Notes: generated from the letters alone by a model not told the origin. A DNA stretch of 64,000 nt from Bacteroidales bacterium (GCA_016705005.1 JADIZB010000022.1:1-64000); one strand, 5' to 3'. Positions 37,327 to 46,091 are shown, counted from the first letter of the stretch. Translations and numbers: made by a program.

Positions 37327-37334
37327 CATCTTTG
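37327..37334 (+). promoter_or_regulatory. -7 element for thpR
   Basis: CATCTTTG (7 of 8). Its TTTG ends 2 bp before the ATG at 37337, so translation more likely begins at a later in-frame ATG (37352-37367). Confidence 0.45.
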
Positions 37335-37351
37335 CAATGATAAGAAACAGC

Positions 37352-37918
37352 ATGGACATGGAAAATATGCGTTTGTTCGTTGCTATAAAAATAGACCCGG
37401 AAGAGCAGTTCCGGAATACATACGGATTCCTCAGGCAGGCGCTTGATTTCAACATTATTAAATGGGTTGAACTTGAAAATATCCACTTAACCCTGAAGTT
37501 CATCGGCGATACATCACCTGAAGAGGTTCCCCAGATTATTGAGGCACTTTCCGGAGTCTGTGAAGGAATTGAACCTTTTCGGCTGGAGATCGCGAATACC
37601 GGCGTATTCGGAAGCAATTACAATCCCAAGGTTATCTGGTTTGGAATCACCCCGAACAAGATGTTGCAGAATCTTGCACAAAATGTCTCATCAAAACTTG
37701 AGACTGTTGGTATTCTGGGTGACAGGCAAAATTTTGTCCCTCATCTCACCATCGGTCGTATCAGGGAGATCAAGGACAAAAAATATTTTCAACAGCTAAT
37801 GGGAAGATTTAATGAAGTGGAGATACAGAGTCAGACCGTAACAGGATTCACTTTATATGAAAGTATCCTTAAGCGGGAGGGTCCTCAATATAATGAATTG
37901 GGCGCTTATCTTTTCTGA
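37352..37918 (+). CDS. thpR: RNA 2',3'-cyclic phosphodiesterase (2H family)
   Basis: A protein of about 188 residues of the LigT/ThpR branch of 2H phosphoesterases. Both catalytic H-x-T motifs are present: NIHLTLKF (about residue 47) and FVPHLTIGR (about 133). It opens cyclic 2',3' phosphates on RNA ends and can join tRNA halves in vitro. In-frame ATGs lie at 37337, 37352, 37358 and 37367. The first is too close to the -7 element, so 37352 is preferred. Confidence 0.9.
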   Translation: MDMENMRLFVAIKIDPEEQFRNTYGFLRQALDFNIIKWVELENIHLTLKFIGDTSPEEVPQIIEALSGVCEGIEPFRLEIANTGVFGSNYNPKVIWFGITPNKMLQNLAQNVSSKLETVGILGDRQNFVPHLTIGRIREIKDKKYFQQLMGRFNEVEIQSQTVTGFTLYESILKREGPQYNELGAYLF

Positions 37919-37927
37919 TCATTGTTT

Positions 37928-38287
37928 CTATTCAGGAATTTCTGTTCCCTTTATTTCTTCCTTTTTCTGCTTCCTGGTCAGCCTGATTTCAAGTATATAA
38001 TCGAGAATCAGGGCAATTCCACCAAACAGTGAAACCAGCGAAAAATAAGCAGCTTCACGTTCCATTACTCCGGAACTGACAAGTATGTTGGCAAGGATCA
38101 GGCCACAACCGATTCCGGTAAAAAGAAGGCCATATTTCAAAGAGGAGAAATCGTTTGATTTCTTTTCAAACGACATAGGATCCAGTCCGCGGTCGAGCAG
38201 GGCCATTCTTTCCTTTCTGCGGATAAGCAAGTAGACTATTCCATATATAGTAGCAAAAATGGTGGCGGGAATCAGAAACTCATTCAT
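37928..38287 (-). CDS. DUF6249-like small membrane protein
   Basis: A 119-residue protein with an N-terminal TM helix (IPATIFATIYGIVYLLI), the segment RRKERMALLDRGLDP typical of DUF6249, two further hydrophobic helices (YGLLFTGIGCGLILANIL and YFSLVSLFGGIALILDYIL) and a basic tail. In Bacteroidota this family sits beside ECF sigma/anti-sigma pairs, as here, where it is divergent from the sigma gene. The function is unknown. Confidence 0.75.
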   Translation of the reverse strand: MNEFLIPATIFATIYGIVYLLIRRKERMALLDRGLDPMSFEKKSNDFSSLKYGLLFTGIGCGLILANILVSSGVMEREAAYFSLVSLFGGIALILDYILEIRLTRKQKKEEIKGTEIPE

Positions 38288-38468
38288 GGGTTCGGGTTTT
38301 AAGGTTTTAATTTTGTTTGTTGCATTTTTGACGCAGTTCTGTTTTTCAGGTTACAGATTTTAACAATCTCTCTTTAAAATACAGTAAATTAGCTTTTGGA
38401 ACGACCCCTGTTTTTGTCACATCCCGGGTTTGTAACCAATACGCTCCTGTTACGTCTAAATTGAAACA

Positions 38469-39047
38469 ATGAATCAGCCAGACGACAACCATACCATACA
38501 AATGATACTTGAAGGCAATACCGGAGCATATTCGGTTATTGTTGACAGGTATAAGGATCTGGTGTACTCGGTTGTTCTGAAAATCGTTAAAAACAGGGAA
38601 GAGGCTGAAGAAACAGCTCAGGATACTTTTTTGAAAGCCTATCACGCACTCCCCGGATTTAAAAGGGAAGCCAAATTCAGTACCTGGTTGTTCAGGATTG
38701 CCTATAATACTGCAATTTCAAAGACAAGACGAAAGCAGGTTACAACAACAGCGATTGATGATAAACTGATAGAAAACTACAGTACCGACGAAATCAGGGA
38801 GAATCTGAGCCAAATGGACATTGAAGATCGGGTAAAGATTCTTCAGAAAGCCATACATATTTTGGGTAAAGATGATCAGTTACTGATACAATTATTTTAC
38901 CGAAACCGGCAAAGCGTTGAAGAAATTGCGTCAATAACCGGCTTATCTGATACCAATGTAAAAGTGAAGCTTCACAGGATAAGAAAAAAACTCTTTTTTG
39001 AGATGCAGTCACATCAAAATGCTGGTATCGGACAAATAATCAATTAA
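38469..39047 (+). CDS. ECF-type RNA polymerase sigma factor
   Basis: A 192-residue sigma factor. Region 2 contains AYSVIVDRYKDLVYSVVLKI and EETAQDTFLKAYHALPGF with STWLFRIAYNTAISKTRRK. Region 4 is a helix-turn-helix VEEIASITGLSDTNVKVKLHRIRKKL. Regions 1.1 and 3 are absent, as expected for the ECF group. It is followed after 16 bp by a single-span membrane protein, the probable anti-sigma factor, and is divergent from the DUF6249 gene. Confidence 0.93.
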   Translation: MNQPDDNHTIQMILEGNTGAYSVIVDRYKDLVYSVVLKIVKNREEAEETAQDTFLKAYHALPGFKREAKFSTWLFRIAYNTAISKTRRKQVTTTAIDDKLIENYSTDEIRENLSQMDIEDRVKILQKAIHILGKDDQLLIQLFYRNRQSVEEIASITGLSDTNVKVKLHRIRKKLFFEMQSHQNAGIGQIIN

Positions 39048-39063
39048 TACTAATTTTGCATTG

Positions 39064-39510
39064 ATGAACACTCAACAAAATATTGACCAGTCTGACGATC
39101 TGTTTCTGTTTGAACTGATGGAAGAACTACCTGTTGATAAAGCCCCCGCAGGGTTTACATCCGGAATTATGCAGCAGGTATACTCAGGTGTTGAACCGGT
39201 TACAGAATCACCTGAATACAGGAGGCAAATGATCTGGGCATACCTTTCGATCGGTGCTGCAATAATCATTTTCTTCATCATGATGTTTGCCCAATGGCCA
39301 TTTTTAAAAATAAACCTTCCTACCGATCAGGGTCAGCTTTTAAATGTATTACATACTCTGCTCGGGGTTTTTGAAGGTTTTGGCCGGTTAATGACGTACC
39401 TTAAAGGTTCATCAACCATGCTCATAATCTTTTTTTCACTGACCCTCTTACTTATTATCGAGCGTTTTTTCAGACGAGGGATTTCGCAAAAAAGTTCCTT
39501 TCTTTTCTGA
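39064..39510 (+). CDS. Putative anti-sigma factor, two-span membrane protein
   Basis: A 148-residue protein with a cytoplasmic N-terminus containing FELMEELPVDKAPAGFTSGIMQQV, a short helix fitting an anti-sigma domain. It has two membrane helices (WAYLSIGAAIIIFFIMMFA and MLIIFFSLTLLLIIERFF) and a basic tail. No zinc H-x3-C-x2-C motif is present, so it is not a ZAS-type anti-sigma. Its position directly after the ECF sigma gene is the main support. The ATG at 39064 is preferred over the TTG directly before it. Confidence 0.65.
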   Translation: MNTQQNIDQSDDLFLFELMEELPVDKAPAGFTSGIMQQVYSGVEPVTESPEYRRQMIWAYLSIGAAIIIFFIMMFAQWPFLKINLPTDQGQLLNVLHTLLGVFEGFGRLMTYLKGSSTMLIIFFSLTLLLIIERFFRRGISQKSSFLF

Positions 39511-39520
39511 CAGAAAATCA

Positions 39521-40399
39521 ATGTTCCCTGCTGAGATCAGGCAATACCTGGAATACTGGCTAATTGACGAAATATCACCTTTGACGGAAATTGTTTCCTT
39601 TATTCCTGAGGGTGGAGGTTCAATCAATCAGGCTTTCCGGCTGGAGACCAGTTCCGGTGCCTATTTCATCAAATACAATTCAGCAGACAGATATCCTGGA
39701 ATGTTTGAATGTGAAGCGAAAGGTCTGAATATATTAAGAGAAACCGGCTGCATCCAGATCCCTGTAATCCTGAAACATGCATTGATTGGTAAATTTGGGT
39801 TTCTGATGCTCAGTTATATTCATACTTCACAACCGGAGAAGAATTTCTGGCAATTGTTTGGTCAACAAATTGCTGCTTTACACCGGAAGTCGTCGCCCTT
39901 TTTTGGATTGGAACATGATAATTATATCGGATCACTGAGACAGGTTAATACCCCTCATGTTTCCTGGTTTGAATTTCTGATAACCAATAGACTTGAACCC
40001 CAGCTGCAACTGGCCATGGATTCCGGAAAGCTCAATTCAAGGGATGCCCGGCAGTTTAATTGTTTCTATAAGAAGCTTACTGAAATAATACCTGATGAGG
40101 CACCCGCCCTGCTACACGGGGATCTGTGGAGTGGCAATTATATGGTGGGCGATGATGGACTTCCGTGTATTTATGATCCTGCGGTTTATTATGGACACCG
40201 GGAAACAGATATTGCTATGACCAGGTTGTTCGGAGGATTTCCAGACTTGTTTTACGATGCTTATCAAGAGGCTTTCCCGATGGAAATAGGGTGGAAATCC
40301 CGAATAATATATCATCAGCTTTATCCACTTTTGGTACATGTTAATCTTTTCGGAAGTAGTTATATTTCACAGGTAAGACAAATAACAGGCAGGTTTTAA
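39521..40399 (+). CDS. Fructosamine kinase family protein
   Basis: A 292-residue APH-like kinase fold. It shows the phosphate-binding segment GGGSINQAFRLETSSGAYFIKYN, the catalytic loop LLHGDLWSGNYMV (Asp, Asn) and metal site IYDPAVYYGHRETDIAMTRLFGGF, diagnostic of fructosamine-3-kinase/ketosamine kinases. These phosphorylate sugars attached to protein amines and so start deglycation. All active-site residues are present. It lies 10 bp after the putative anti-sigma gene in the same direction, although functional linkage is unclear. Confidence 0.9.
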   Translation: MFPAEIRQYLEYWLIDEISPLTEIVSFIPEGGGSINQAFRLETSSGAYFIKYNSADRYPGMFECEAKGLNILRETGCIQIPVILKHALIGKFGFLMLSYIHTSQPEKNFWQLFGQQIAALHRKSSPFFGLEHDNYIGSLRQVNTPHVSWFEFLITNRLEPQLQLAMDSGKLNSRDARQFNCFYKKLTEIIPDEAPALLHGDLWSGNYMVGDDGLPCIYDPAVYYGHRETDIAMTRLFGGFPDLFYDAYQEAFPMEIGWKSRIIYHQLYPLLVHVNLFGSSYISQVRQITGRF

Positions 40400-40491
40400 T
40401 TTTCCTGAAAAAGAATATGGCTTTGGTGCCTGTAAAATCAGAAACAGGCAATTGCAATTCAAATGAATATTCTTCCTATAACTGGTTTTGA

Positions 40492-41880
40492 CTATTTAAC
40501 TTTTCCTTCGCGTCGTTCTTCCCAGAGTTGTTTAAAATTCCTTTCACTGATTGCAGGCAATTGCCTTCGTTGACCCCAGGCTTTAGCGAAGACTCTATTG
40601 AGTACCATATTTTTTAATTTACTGCTCCCTGTATCCATCCACTTCCGATTCATCATGATCTTTTTCCATGTATACATAGAAACTGCATCAAAAAATGAGT
40701 AAGTTCTCATTTTTACACTGTCATTCCTGTTGTATAGCAGTAATTCGTGAAGGTTGATTTTAACAGGGCAAACTTCGGTGCAGCTCCCGCACAGCGAAGA
40801 TGCATAGCTCAGGTGTTTGTAATCACTCATACCCTTCAGCCAGGGTGTAATTACAGAGCCGATTGGGCCCGAATAGGTGGATCCGTAACTGTGCCCTCCG
40901 ATCGTTTTATAGACCGGGCATGTATTCAGGCAGGCACCACACCTGATGCAACTCAATGCCCGGCGTTGGTGTTTTCTTGCAAGAACATCCGTCCGGCCAT
41001 TGTCGAGCAGAATCACATACATTTCCTGAGGTCCGTCAATTTCGCCTTCCTGGCGAGGGCCGCTGATGATGCTGTTGTAAGCTGTTAAATTCTGTCCGGT
41101 ACCATGAGTGGCCAGCAGTGGCCAGAAAAGGTCAAGATTTTTGAAGGATGGGATTACTTTTTCGATACCGGCAACAACAATATGAACCCTTGGAAAAGTC
41201 ATACTCAGCAAGCCGTTTCCTTCATTTTCGGTTAGGCAGACTGAACCCGTATCAACGACTATAAAGTTAGCTCCTGTAATACCTATATCAGCAAAAAAGA
41301 ACTTCTCACGGAGCAATTTACGCACAAATGCTGTAATCTGTTCGGGACTGCTGTTGGCAGGCATGCCGAATTTTTCCTGAAATAGTTTTGCTACGTCTTC
41401 CTTTGATTTATGCATCGCTGGAGTAACAATATGATAGGGAGGTTCACCAGCCTGTTGAACTATAAACTCACCAAGATCCGTTTCGATTGATTCTATACCT
41501 ATATCTTCCAGATGCTGATTAAGTCCTATTTCCTCCGATACCATTGTTTTAGACTTAACAACCCTGGTGGCATTGTGTTTTTCAATGATTGCATCAATCT
41601 CACGTAATGCATCAGCCGCATCCTGAGCCCAGATTACCTTTCCTCCATTTCTTTCGAAATTAGCTTCAAAATCTGCAAGATTTTTTTCAAGTTCGATGAT
41701 TGCCTTATATTTTAAACCTGCTGCCCGTTGGCGCGCAAGTTCAAGATTTGCATATTGTTTTTTGCCCCTGACTACAGCTTCATCGTATCGGCTTATATTA
41801 TAACCGATTTTTTGTCTGTGGCTATAGTCAATCGACTTGTTTTCGGCATCATGCCTGAATTTATTGTATATTTCAGTCAT
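40492..41880 (-). CDS. lutB: Lactate utilisation iron-sulfur protein LutB
   Basis: A 462-residue protein of the LutB/LldF family. An N-terminal LUD domain (FERNGGKVIWAQDAADALREI; ADIGITGANFIVVDTGSVCLTENEGNG) precedes two 4Fe-4S motifs, CIRCGACLNTCP (about 310) and CGSCTEVCP (about 365), then a C-terminal DUF3390 tail. With LutA and LutC it oxidises L-lactate; neither is adjacent here, so the partners must lie elsewhere if the pathway works. rpiB begins only 7 bp upstream on the same strand, making a two-gene unit. Confidence 0.9.
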   Translation of the reverse strand: MTEIYNKFRHDAENKSIDYSHRQKIGYNISRYDEAVVRGKKQYANLELARQRAAGLKYKAIIELEKNLADFEANFERNGGKVIWAQDAADALREIDAIIEKHNATRVVKSKTMVSEEIGLNQHLEDIGIESIETDLGEFIVQQAGEPPYHIVTPAMHKSKEDVAKLFQEKFGMPANSSPEQITAFVRKLLREKFFFADIGITGANFIVVDTGSVCLTENEGNGLLSMTFPRVHIVVAGIEKVIPSFKNLDLFWPLLATHGTGQNLTAYNSIISGPRQEGEIDGPQEMYVILLDNGRTDVLARKHQRRALSCIRCGACLNTCPVYKTIGGHSYGSTYSGPIGSVITPWLKGMSDYKHLSYASSLCGSCTEVCPVKINLHELLLYNRNDSVKMRTYSFFDAVSMYTWKKIMMNRKWMDTGSSKLKNMVLNRVFAKAWGQRRQLPAISERNFKQLWEERREGKVK

Positions 41881-41887
41881 TCACTGA

Positions 41888-42337
41888 TCATAATAGGTGT
41901 GATATTTTTTCAGTTCTTACCTGGTGCCTTCCGCCTTCAAAACCGGTATTCAGAAATAATTTAACAGCCTTTATGGCATCATCGTAATCTATAAAACGTC
42001 CGGGTAATGAAAGTATATTTGCATCGTTATGCCTACGAGTAAGTTCAGCTTGTTCACTGTTCCAGCACAATGCTCCCCTTACACCCGGGTATTTATTTAC
42101 GACCATATTAACTCCATTTCCACTTCCGCAAATAGCTATTCCTCTTGAATAAATACCATCATTCACTGCTTTACCCAATTTATGGGCAAAGTCGGGATAA
42201 TCAACACTGGAATTTGAATCAGTACCAAAGTCATGTAATAGATATCCTTCAGATGTAAGTACTTTCACCAGAAAGCATTTTAATTCAAAACCGGCGTGGT
42301 CACTTGCCAATGCCAAAAGTTGAGATTTATCCCACAT
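41888..42337 (-). CDS. rpiB: Ribose 5-phosphate isomerase B
   Basis: A 149-residue isomerase of the RpiB/LacAB family interconverting ribose-5-phosphate and ribulose-5-phosphate. It has ALASDHAGFELK with the conserved His, YPDFAHKLGKAV, the catalytic-Cys loop ICGSGNGVNMVVNKYPGVRGALC, and RRHNDANILSLPGRF with the phosphate-contacting residues. Active-site residues are intact. The first gene of a minus-strand pair with lutB, it is divergent from nadA across the AT-rich 42338-42853 gap. Confidence 0.94.
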   Translation of the reverse strand: MWDKSQLLALASDHAGFELKCFLVKVLTSEGYLLHDFGTDSNSSVDYPDFAHKLGKAVNDGIYSRGIAICGSGNGVNMVVNKYPGVRGALCWNSEQAELTRRHNDANILSLPGRFIDYDDAIKAVKLFLNTGFEGGRHQVRTEKISHLL

Positions 42338-42356
42338 TGTTAATAAAATTAAGAGA

Positions 42357-42364
42357 CAAAATTA
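42357..42364 (-). promoter_or_regulatory. -7 element for rpiB
   Basis: The minus strand reads TAATTTTG, 20 bp before the rpiB start. Confidence 0.5.
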
Positions 42365-42753
42365 ATCATAAATTACGCTTAATTACGAACGGCTTTTATT
42401 ATTAGCTACTTAATAAAAACGCAATCTGAAGGTTAAAGATACATCGGTTTAGTTTTCAGATTTTTAGAATTTGTTAACATTAGTATGTTAATTCAGGTGT
42501 AATTTTGTTTGCAATTTATGATAAAGCCAAGGATATCCTGTATGATTTTCGGAATTTGCCTCAGATACCCCGAAAGTCCTTTATTTATCATAATAATTCA
42601 ACAAATCATTAACCGGTAAAAACTAAAATTATGAATTATTAACCTGTTGGATTATTATTATCAACCAGTTGTTGATAATAACAGAAAATACTGAAAATCT
42701 GACATAGTAATACAAAATTTCTGTTGATAAACCGTTAATAAACCTCTGAAAGC

Positions 42754-42761
42754 TAATTTTG
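42754..42761 (+). promoter_or_regulatory. -7 element for nadA
   Basis: TAATTTTG, 92 bp before the nadA ATG. The leader would include the TTGTCAACA box. Confidence 0.5.
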
Positions 42762-42853
42762 CAAGAAAAATCTGTAGGAACTTGTCAACACAATTAACAG
42801 CGCTTAATAATAATAATGTTTAATTAAATAATTTATTAATAAAAACTGAAAAG

Positions 42854-43834
42854 ATGATTAATCCTATTGGCAGGCGAAACCAGATGGAATCCGATGCTGA
42901 ATTGATTTTTAAAATAAAACAACTGCAAAAGGAAAAGAACGCAATTGTGCTTGCACATTATTACCAGGTGCCGGAAATCCAGGATATAGCTGATTTTGTG
43001 GGCGACAGTCTCCAATTATCGCAGGCAGCGTCAAAAACTAACGCTGATATCATTGTTTTTGCCGGAGTACATTTCATGGCTGAAACAGCAAAAATTCTCA
43101 GTCCGGACAAAAAAGTGCTGCTTCCCGAACTTAATGCCGGTTGCTCATTGGCCGACAGCTGCCCTCCGGAAGCCTTCAGACGGTTTATTGAAGCTAACCC
43201 GGGGCATACTGTGATTTCATACATTAATTGCTCAGCAGTCGTTAAAACCATGTCTGATGTCATATGCACTTCCAGTAATGCGAAAACGATAGTAGATTCA
43301 TTTCCTCAGAATGAGCAGATCATTTTTGCACCTGATAAAAATCTGGGTGCTTATATAAACAGTATTACGGGTCGCAGCATGATGCTATGGGATGGTAGTT
43401 GTCATGTACACAATCAGCTCAATGATGAGAAAGTGATTCAACTCAGGGTTGCAAATCCGGATGCAAAACTGATAGCACATCCTGAATGTCGTGGTCCAAT
43501 TCTTGCTTTGGCCGATTTTATAGGTTCAACCGCAGCGCTGCTGGAATATACCAAGAGGGACAGCAGTCGTCGCTATATTGTAGCTACTGAGGGAGGAATC
43601 ATACACCAGATGAAAAAAGCTTCGGCGGATAAGGAATTCATTGTAGTTCCTGCCGATGAAACCTGCTCATGTAATGATTGTCCTTTCATGAAAATGAATA
43701 CGATTGAAAAATTGTACCTGTGCCTGAAAAATGAAACGCCTGAAATATTGATTGATCATGAAACCATAGTGAAGGCCGGTAAACCAATATTAAAAATGCT
43801 GGAAATTTCCAGAGCCGCAAATCTGATAAAATAA
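42854..43834 (+). CDS. nadA: Quinolinate synthase
   Basis: Condenses iminoaspartate with dihydroxyacetone phosphate to quinolinate, in de novo NAD synthesis, using a 4Fe-4S cluster. The 326-residue protein has three homologous sub-domains and the expected Cys sites (AGCSLADSC, INCSAVVKTMSD, and the C-terminal CSCNDCPFM), as well as ALAHYYQ-like VLAHYYQVPEIQDIADFVGDSL, GVHFMAETAKIL and HPECRGPI. It appears functional. nadB and nadC are not in the window. Confidence 0.96.
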   Translation: MINPIGRRNQMESDAELIFKIKQLQKEKNAIVLAHYYQVPEIQDIADFVGDSLQLSQAASKTNADIIVFAGVHFMAETAKILSPDKKVLLPELNAGCSLADSCPPEAFRRFIEANPGHTVISYINCSAVVKTMSDVICTSSNAKTIVDSFPQNEQIIFAPDKNLGAYINSITGRSMMLWDGSCHVHNQLNDEKVIQLRVANPDAKLIAHPECRGPILALADFIGSTAALLEYTKRDSSRRYIVATEGGIIHQMKKASADKEFIVVPADETCSCNDCPFMKMNTIEKLYLCLKNETPEILIDHETIVKAGKPILKMLEISRAANLIK

Positions 43835-43845
43835 TTCAGGTGCAA

Positions 43846-43853
43846 TATTTTTG
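43846..43853 (+). promoter_or_regulatory. -7 element for the YwqK-like gene
   Basis: TATTTTTG, 19 bp before the ATG at 43873. Confidence 0.5.
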
Positions 43854-43872
43854 ATTTAACTAACTTTACAGA

Positions 43873-45390
43873 ATGCGAAAAATTATATTTTCCATTGTGA
43901 TTGTAATTTCAGCTTTACTTGTGAAAGCGCAGGAGAATAGCATCATTCCGAATGGATACAATAAGTTTTTTCATGCAAATGGGAAGGTTTCGAGCGAAGG
44001 AAATATGCGTGATGGTAAGCCGGATGGATACTGGAAAACATATTACGAAAGTGGTATTGTAAAAGCTGAGGGAAACAGAAAAAATTTTGAACTTGACAGT
44101 ATATGGAGTTTCTATGATGAATCGGGCAAAACCACCCTTCAAATCAGCTATCTGAATGGAAAGAAGGAAGGTGTTCGACGTACTTTCCGTGAAAATGAAA
44201 AGGTAGAAGAGAACTTCTCAAATGATGTTAAACAGGGATTAACCATAACCTATTATCCCGATGGAAGAATTTTACGGACTGTTAATTTCGAAAACGGGCT
44301 TGAAAATGGTTTTGCCCGAGAATTTGCCCCAGATGGGACAGTGGTAACCCTGATCGACTACCGCAGGGGTTTTGTAGTTGACAGGGAGAACATAAACAGG
44401 CGAGATAAAAACGGACTTAAACAGGGAAGGTGGAAATTTTTCTATGCCGATGGAAAAGTTAAAACGGAAGGCACTTTCCGGGATGATAAGCGCAACGGTT
44501 ATTTCAAGGAATATGACGAAAAAGGAGTATTGACGGATGTTGCAAAATTTGTAAACGATGTCAGACAGGATGAAGTCCCGGAACTGGCTAAACTTGATGT
44601 TAGGACAGATTATTATCCGACAGGCAAAGTAAAAACCATTGCCAGTTATAAAGGAAATACACCCGAAGGTATCCGGCGCGACTATGCCGAAAATGGCCGG
44701 GTTACTTCATCTTTTATTTACAAAGATGGTAAAATTACCGGTGAAGGGATTATTGATGATGAAGGTGTTAAAGACGGGCCCTGGAAGGAATTTTACAGCG
44801 ATGGCCAGTTAAGGTCGGAAGGCAGTTACCGGAATGGAAAGAAGATAGGAAAATGGCGTTTTTATCACCCAAACAGTAACCTAGAGCAGGAAGGTAATTT
44901 TAATAACCAGGGTAATGCTGATGGTATATGGAAATGGTATTATGACAATAATAGCCTGATGCGTGAAGAAAGTTACCTGAACGGAAAACAGGAGGGATTA
45001 TTTACCGAATATGATGAGAACGGAAGAATAATTGTACAGGGTGAGTATGTAGATGGACTTGAAGAAGGGTTGTGGAAGTACCAGCTGGGTGACCACCGGG
45101 AAGAAGGTTATTACAGAGGAGGTATGCGTAACGGGGAATGGAAGTATTATTATGATGAAGGCCAGACTGCTTTTCAGGGTGCATATATTGACGATAATCC
45201 CAACGGACGGCATATCTGGTTCTGGCCCGACGGAAGGAAAAAGGATGAAGGTGAATTTATCAACGGAATGAAAACGGGTGACTGGTTACAATACAATGCC
45301 GATGGAACAGTATTTATTGTTATCACATATGAGAACGGAATAGAGAAGAAGTACGACGGGATAAAAATCAAGCCCGAGTTCACAGAATAA
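43873..45390 (+). CDS. Exported MORN-like (YwqK family) repeat protein
   Basis: A 505-residue protein with a signal peptide (IVIVISALLVKAQ). Throughout there are about 15-20 repeats of the MORN-variant pattern F-x-x-D/N-G-K-x-x-x-E-G-x-[YF]-x-x-G-x-x-x-G-x-W-x-x-Y (for example GYWKTYYESGIVKAEGN, GRWKFFYADGKVKTEG, GEWKYYYDEGQTAFQG). Automatic pipelines name this family after an antitoxin-like YwqK, but a secreted protein with no adjacent toxin is not a toxin-antitoxin component. A cell-surface repeat scaffold is more plausible. The SagB-like gene follows in the same direction. Confidence 0.85.
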   Translation: MRKIIFSIVIVISALLVKAQENSIIPNGYNKFFHANGKVSSEGNMRDGKPDGYWKTYYESGIVKAEGNRKNFELDSIWSFYDESGKTTLQISYLNGKKEGVRRTFRENEKVEENFSNDVKQGLTITYYPDGRILRTVNFENGLENGFAREFAPDGTVVTLIDYRRGFVVDRENINRRDKNGLKQGRWKFFYADGKVKTEGTFRDDKRNGYFKEYDEKGVLTDVAKFVNDVRQDEVPELAKLDVRTDYYPTGKVKTIASYKGNTPEGIRRDYAENGRVTSSFIYKDGKITGEGIIDDEGVKDGPWKEFYSDGQLRSEGSYRNGKKIGKWRFYHPNSNLEQEGNFNNQGNADGIWKWYYDNNSLMREESYLNGKQEGLFTEYDENGRIIVQGEYVDGLEEGLWKYQLGDHREEGYYRGGMRNGEWKYYYDEGQTAFQGAYIDDNPNGRHIWFWPDGRKKDEGEFINGMKTGDWLQYNADGTVFIVITYENGIEKKYDGIKIKPEFTE

Positions 45391-45426
45391 GCAAACCGGA
45401 AATATTCAGTGTCAAAAGAAATATTT

Positions 45427-46068
45427 ATGAAAAAATTTTTCCTTTCAATTCTGACATTGCTGATACTTATGTTTCCTGCAATCTGTCCCGCCCAGGAAAC
45501 CGATATTCAATTGTCAAAGCCTGATATGAGTTCCGGAAAGCTATTGATGACTGTTTTAAATGAAAGAAGCTCACACCGGGAATTCAGCGACAGGGAGCTC
45601 TCTCCTGAGCATCTTTCGGGATTGTTATGGGCTGCCTGTGGTATAAACAGAGCCGAAACCGGTAAGCGTACCGCCCCTTCTGCCATGAACTGGCAGGATG
45701 TTCAGGTTTATGTTTTCCTGAAAAAAGGAATCTACCTCTACAAAGAGGAGGAGCACAAACTGGTACTGATAAAAGAGGGCGATCACAGGGCTTCAGCCGG
45801 GAGTCAGGCATTTGTAGCCGGTGCCCCGGTTAACCTGGTTTATGTTTCAGATTACAACCGGATGACAAAAGCAACCGAATCCGATAAAACGTTTTATTCA
45901 GGAATCAATACCGGATTTATTTCACAGAATGTATACCTCTATTGTGCTTCCGAAGGATTGAATACAGTTGTCAGGGCTTACATTGATCGCGATGCAGTTC
46001 ACAAGCTGATGAATTTAAAACCCGAACAACACGTTGTGGTTGCACAGACAGTGGGATACAAGCCTTAA
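45427..46068 (+). CDS. Exported SagB/nitroreductase-like FMN oxidoreductase
   Basis: A 213-residue protein starting at the ATG 45427 (MKKFFLSILTLLILMF signal peptide, cleavage near CPAQ). The nitroreductase fold shows the FMN-phosphate motif ERSSHREFSDRELSPEHLSGLLWAACGINR, the RTAPSAMNWQDVQVYVF segment typical of SagB/ThcOx-like nitroreductases, and FISQNVYLYCASEGLNTV. It probably uses FMN to oxidise or reduce small molecules outside the cytoplasm, which is unusual for the family. An upstream in-frame GTG (45409) would only add six residues before the signal. Confidence 0.82.
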   Translation: MKKFFLSILTLLILMFPAICPAQETDIQLSKPDMSSGKLLMTVLNERSSHREFSDRELSPEHLSGLLWAACGINRAETGKRTAPSAMNWQDVQVYVFLKKGIYLYKEEEHKLVLIKEGDHRASAGSQAFVAGAPVNLVYVSDYNRMTKATESDKTFYSGINTGFISQNVYLYCASEGLNTVVRAYIDRDAVHKLMNLKPEQHVVVAQTVGYKP

Positions 46069-46091
46069 AGTCCTAGTCTGGATGATGGAAA

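Larger units (their letters stand above)
42338..42853. other. AT-rich intergenic with DnaA-box-like cluster, candidate oriC
   Basis: A 516-bp gene-free region. DnaA-box-like 9-mers: TTATCAACC at 42658-42666 (+); TTATCAACA at 42670-42678 and 42722-42730 (both minus); TTGTCAACA at 42782-42790 (+). Weaker candidates lie at 42471-42479. The first two form an inverted pair with 11-bp arms (42655-42665 and 42671-42681). An almost pure AT stretch at 42804-42848 could serve as the unwinding element. The nadA promoter (42754-42761) lies inside. Gene directions around it do not diverge consistently, so the assignment needs skew data. Confidence 0.5.

Noticed and set aside
43873..45390. Toxin-antitoxin system (YwqK annotation)
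   Set aside because: The protein has a signal peptide and MORN-like repeats, and no toxin gene is adjacent.
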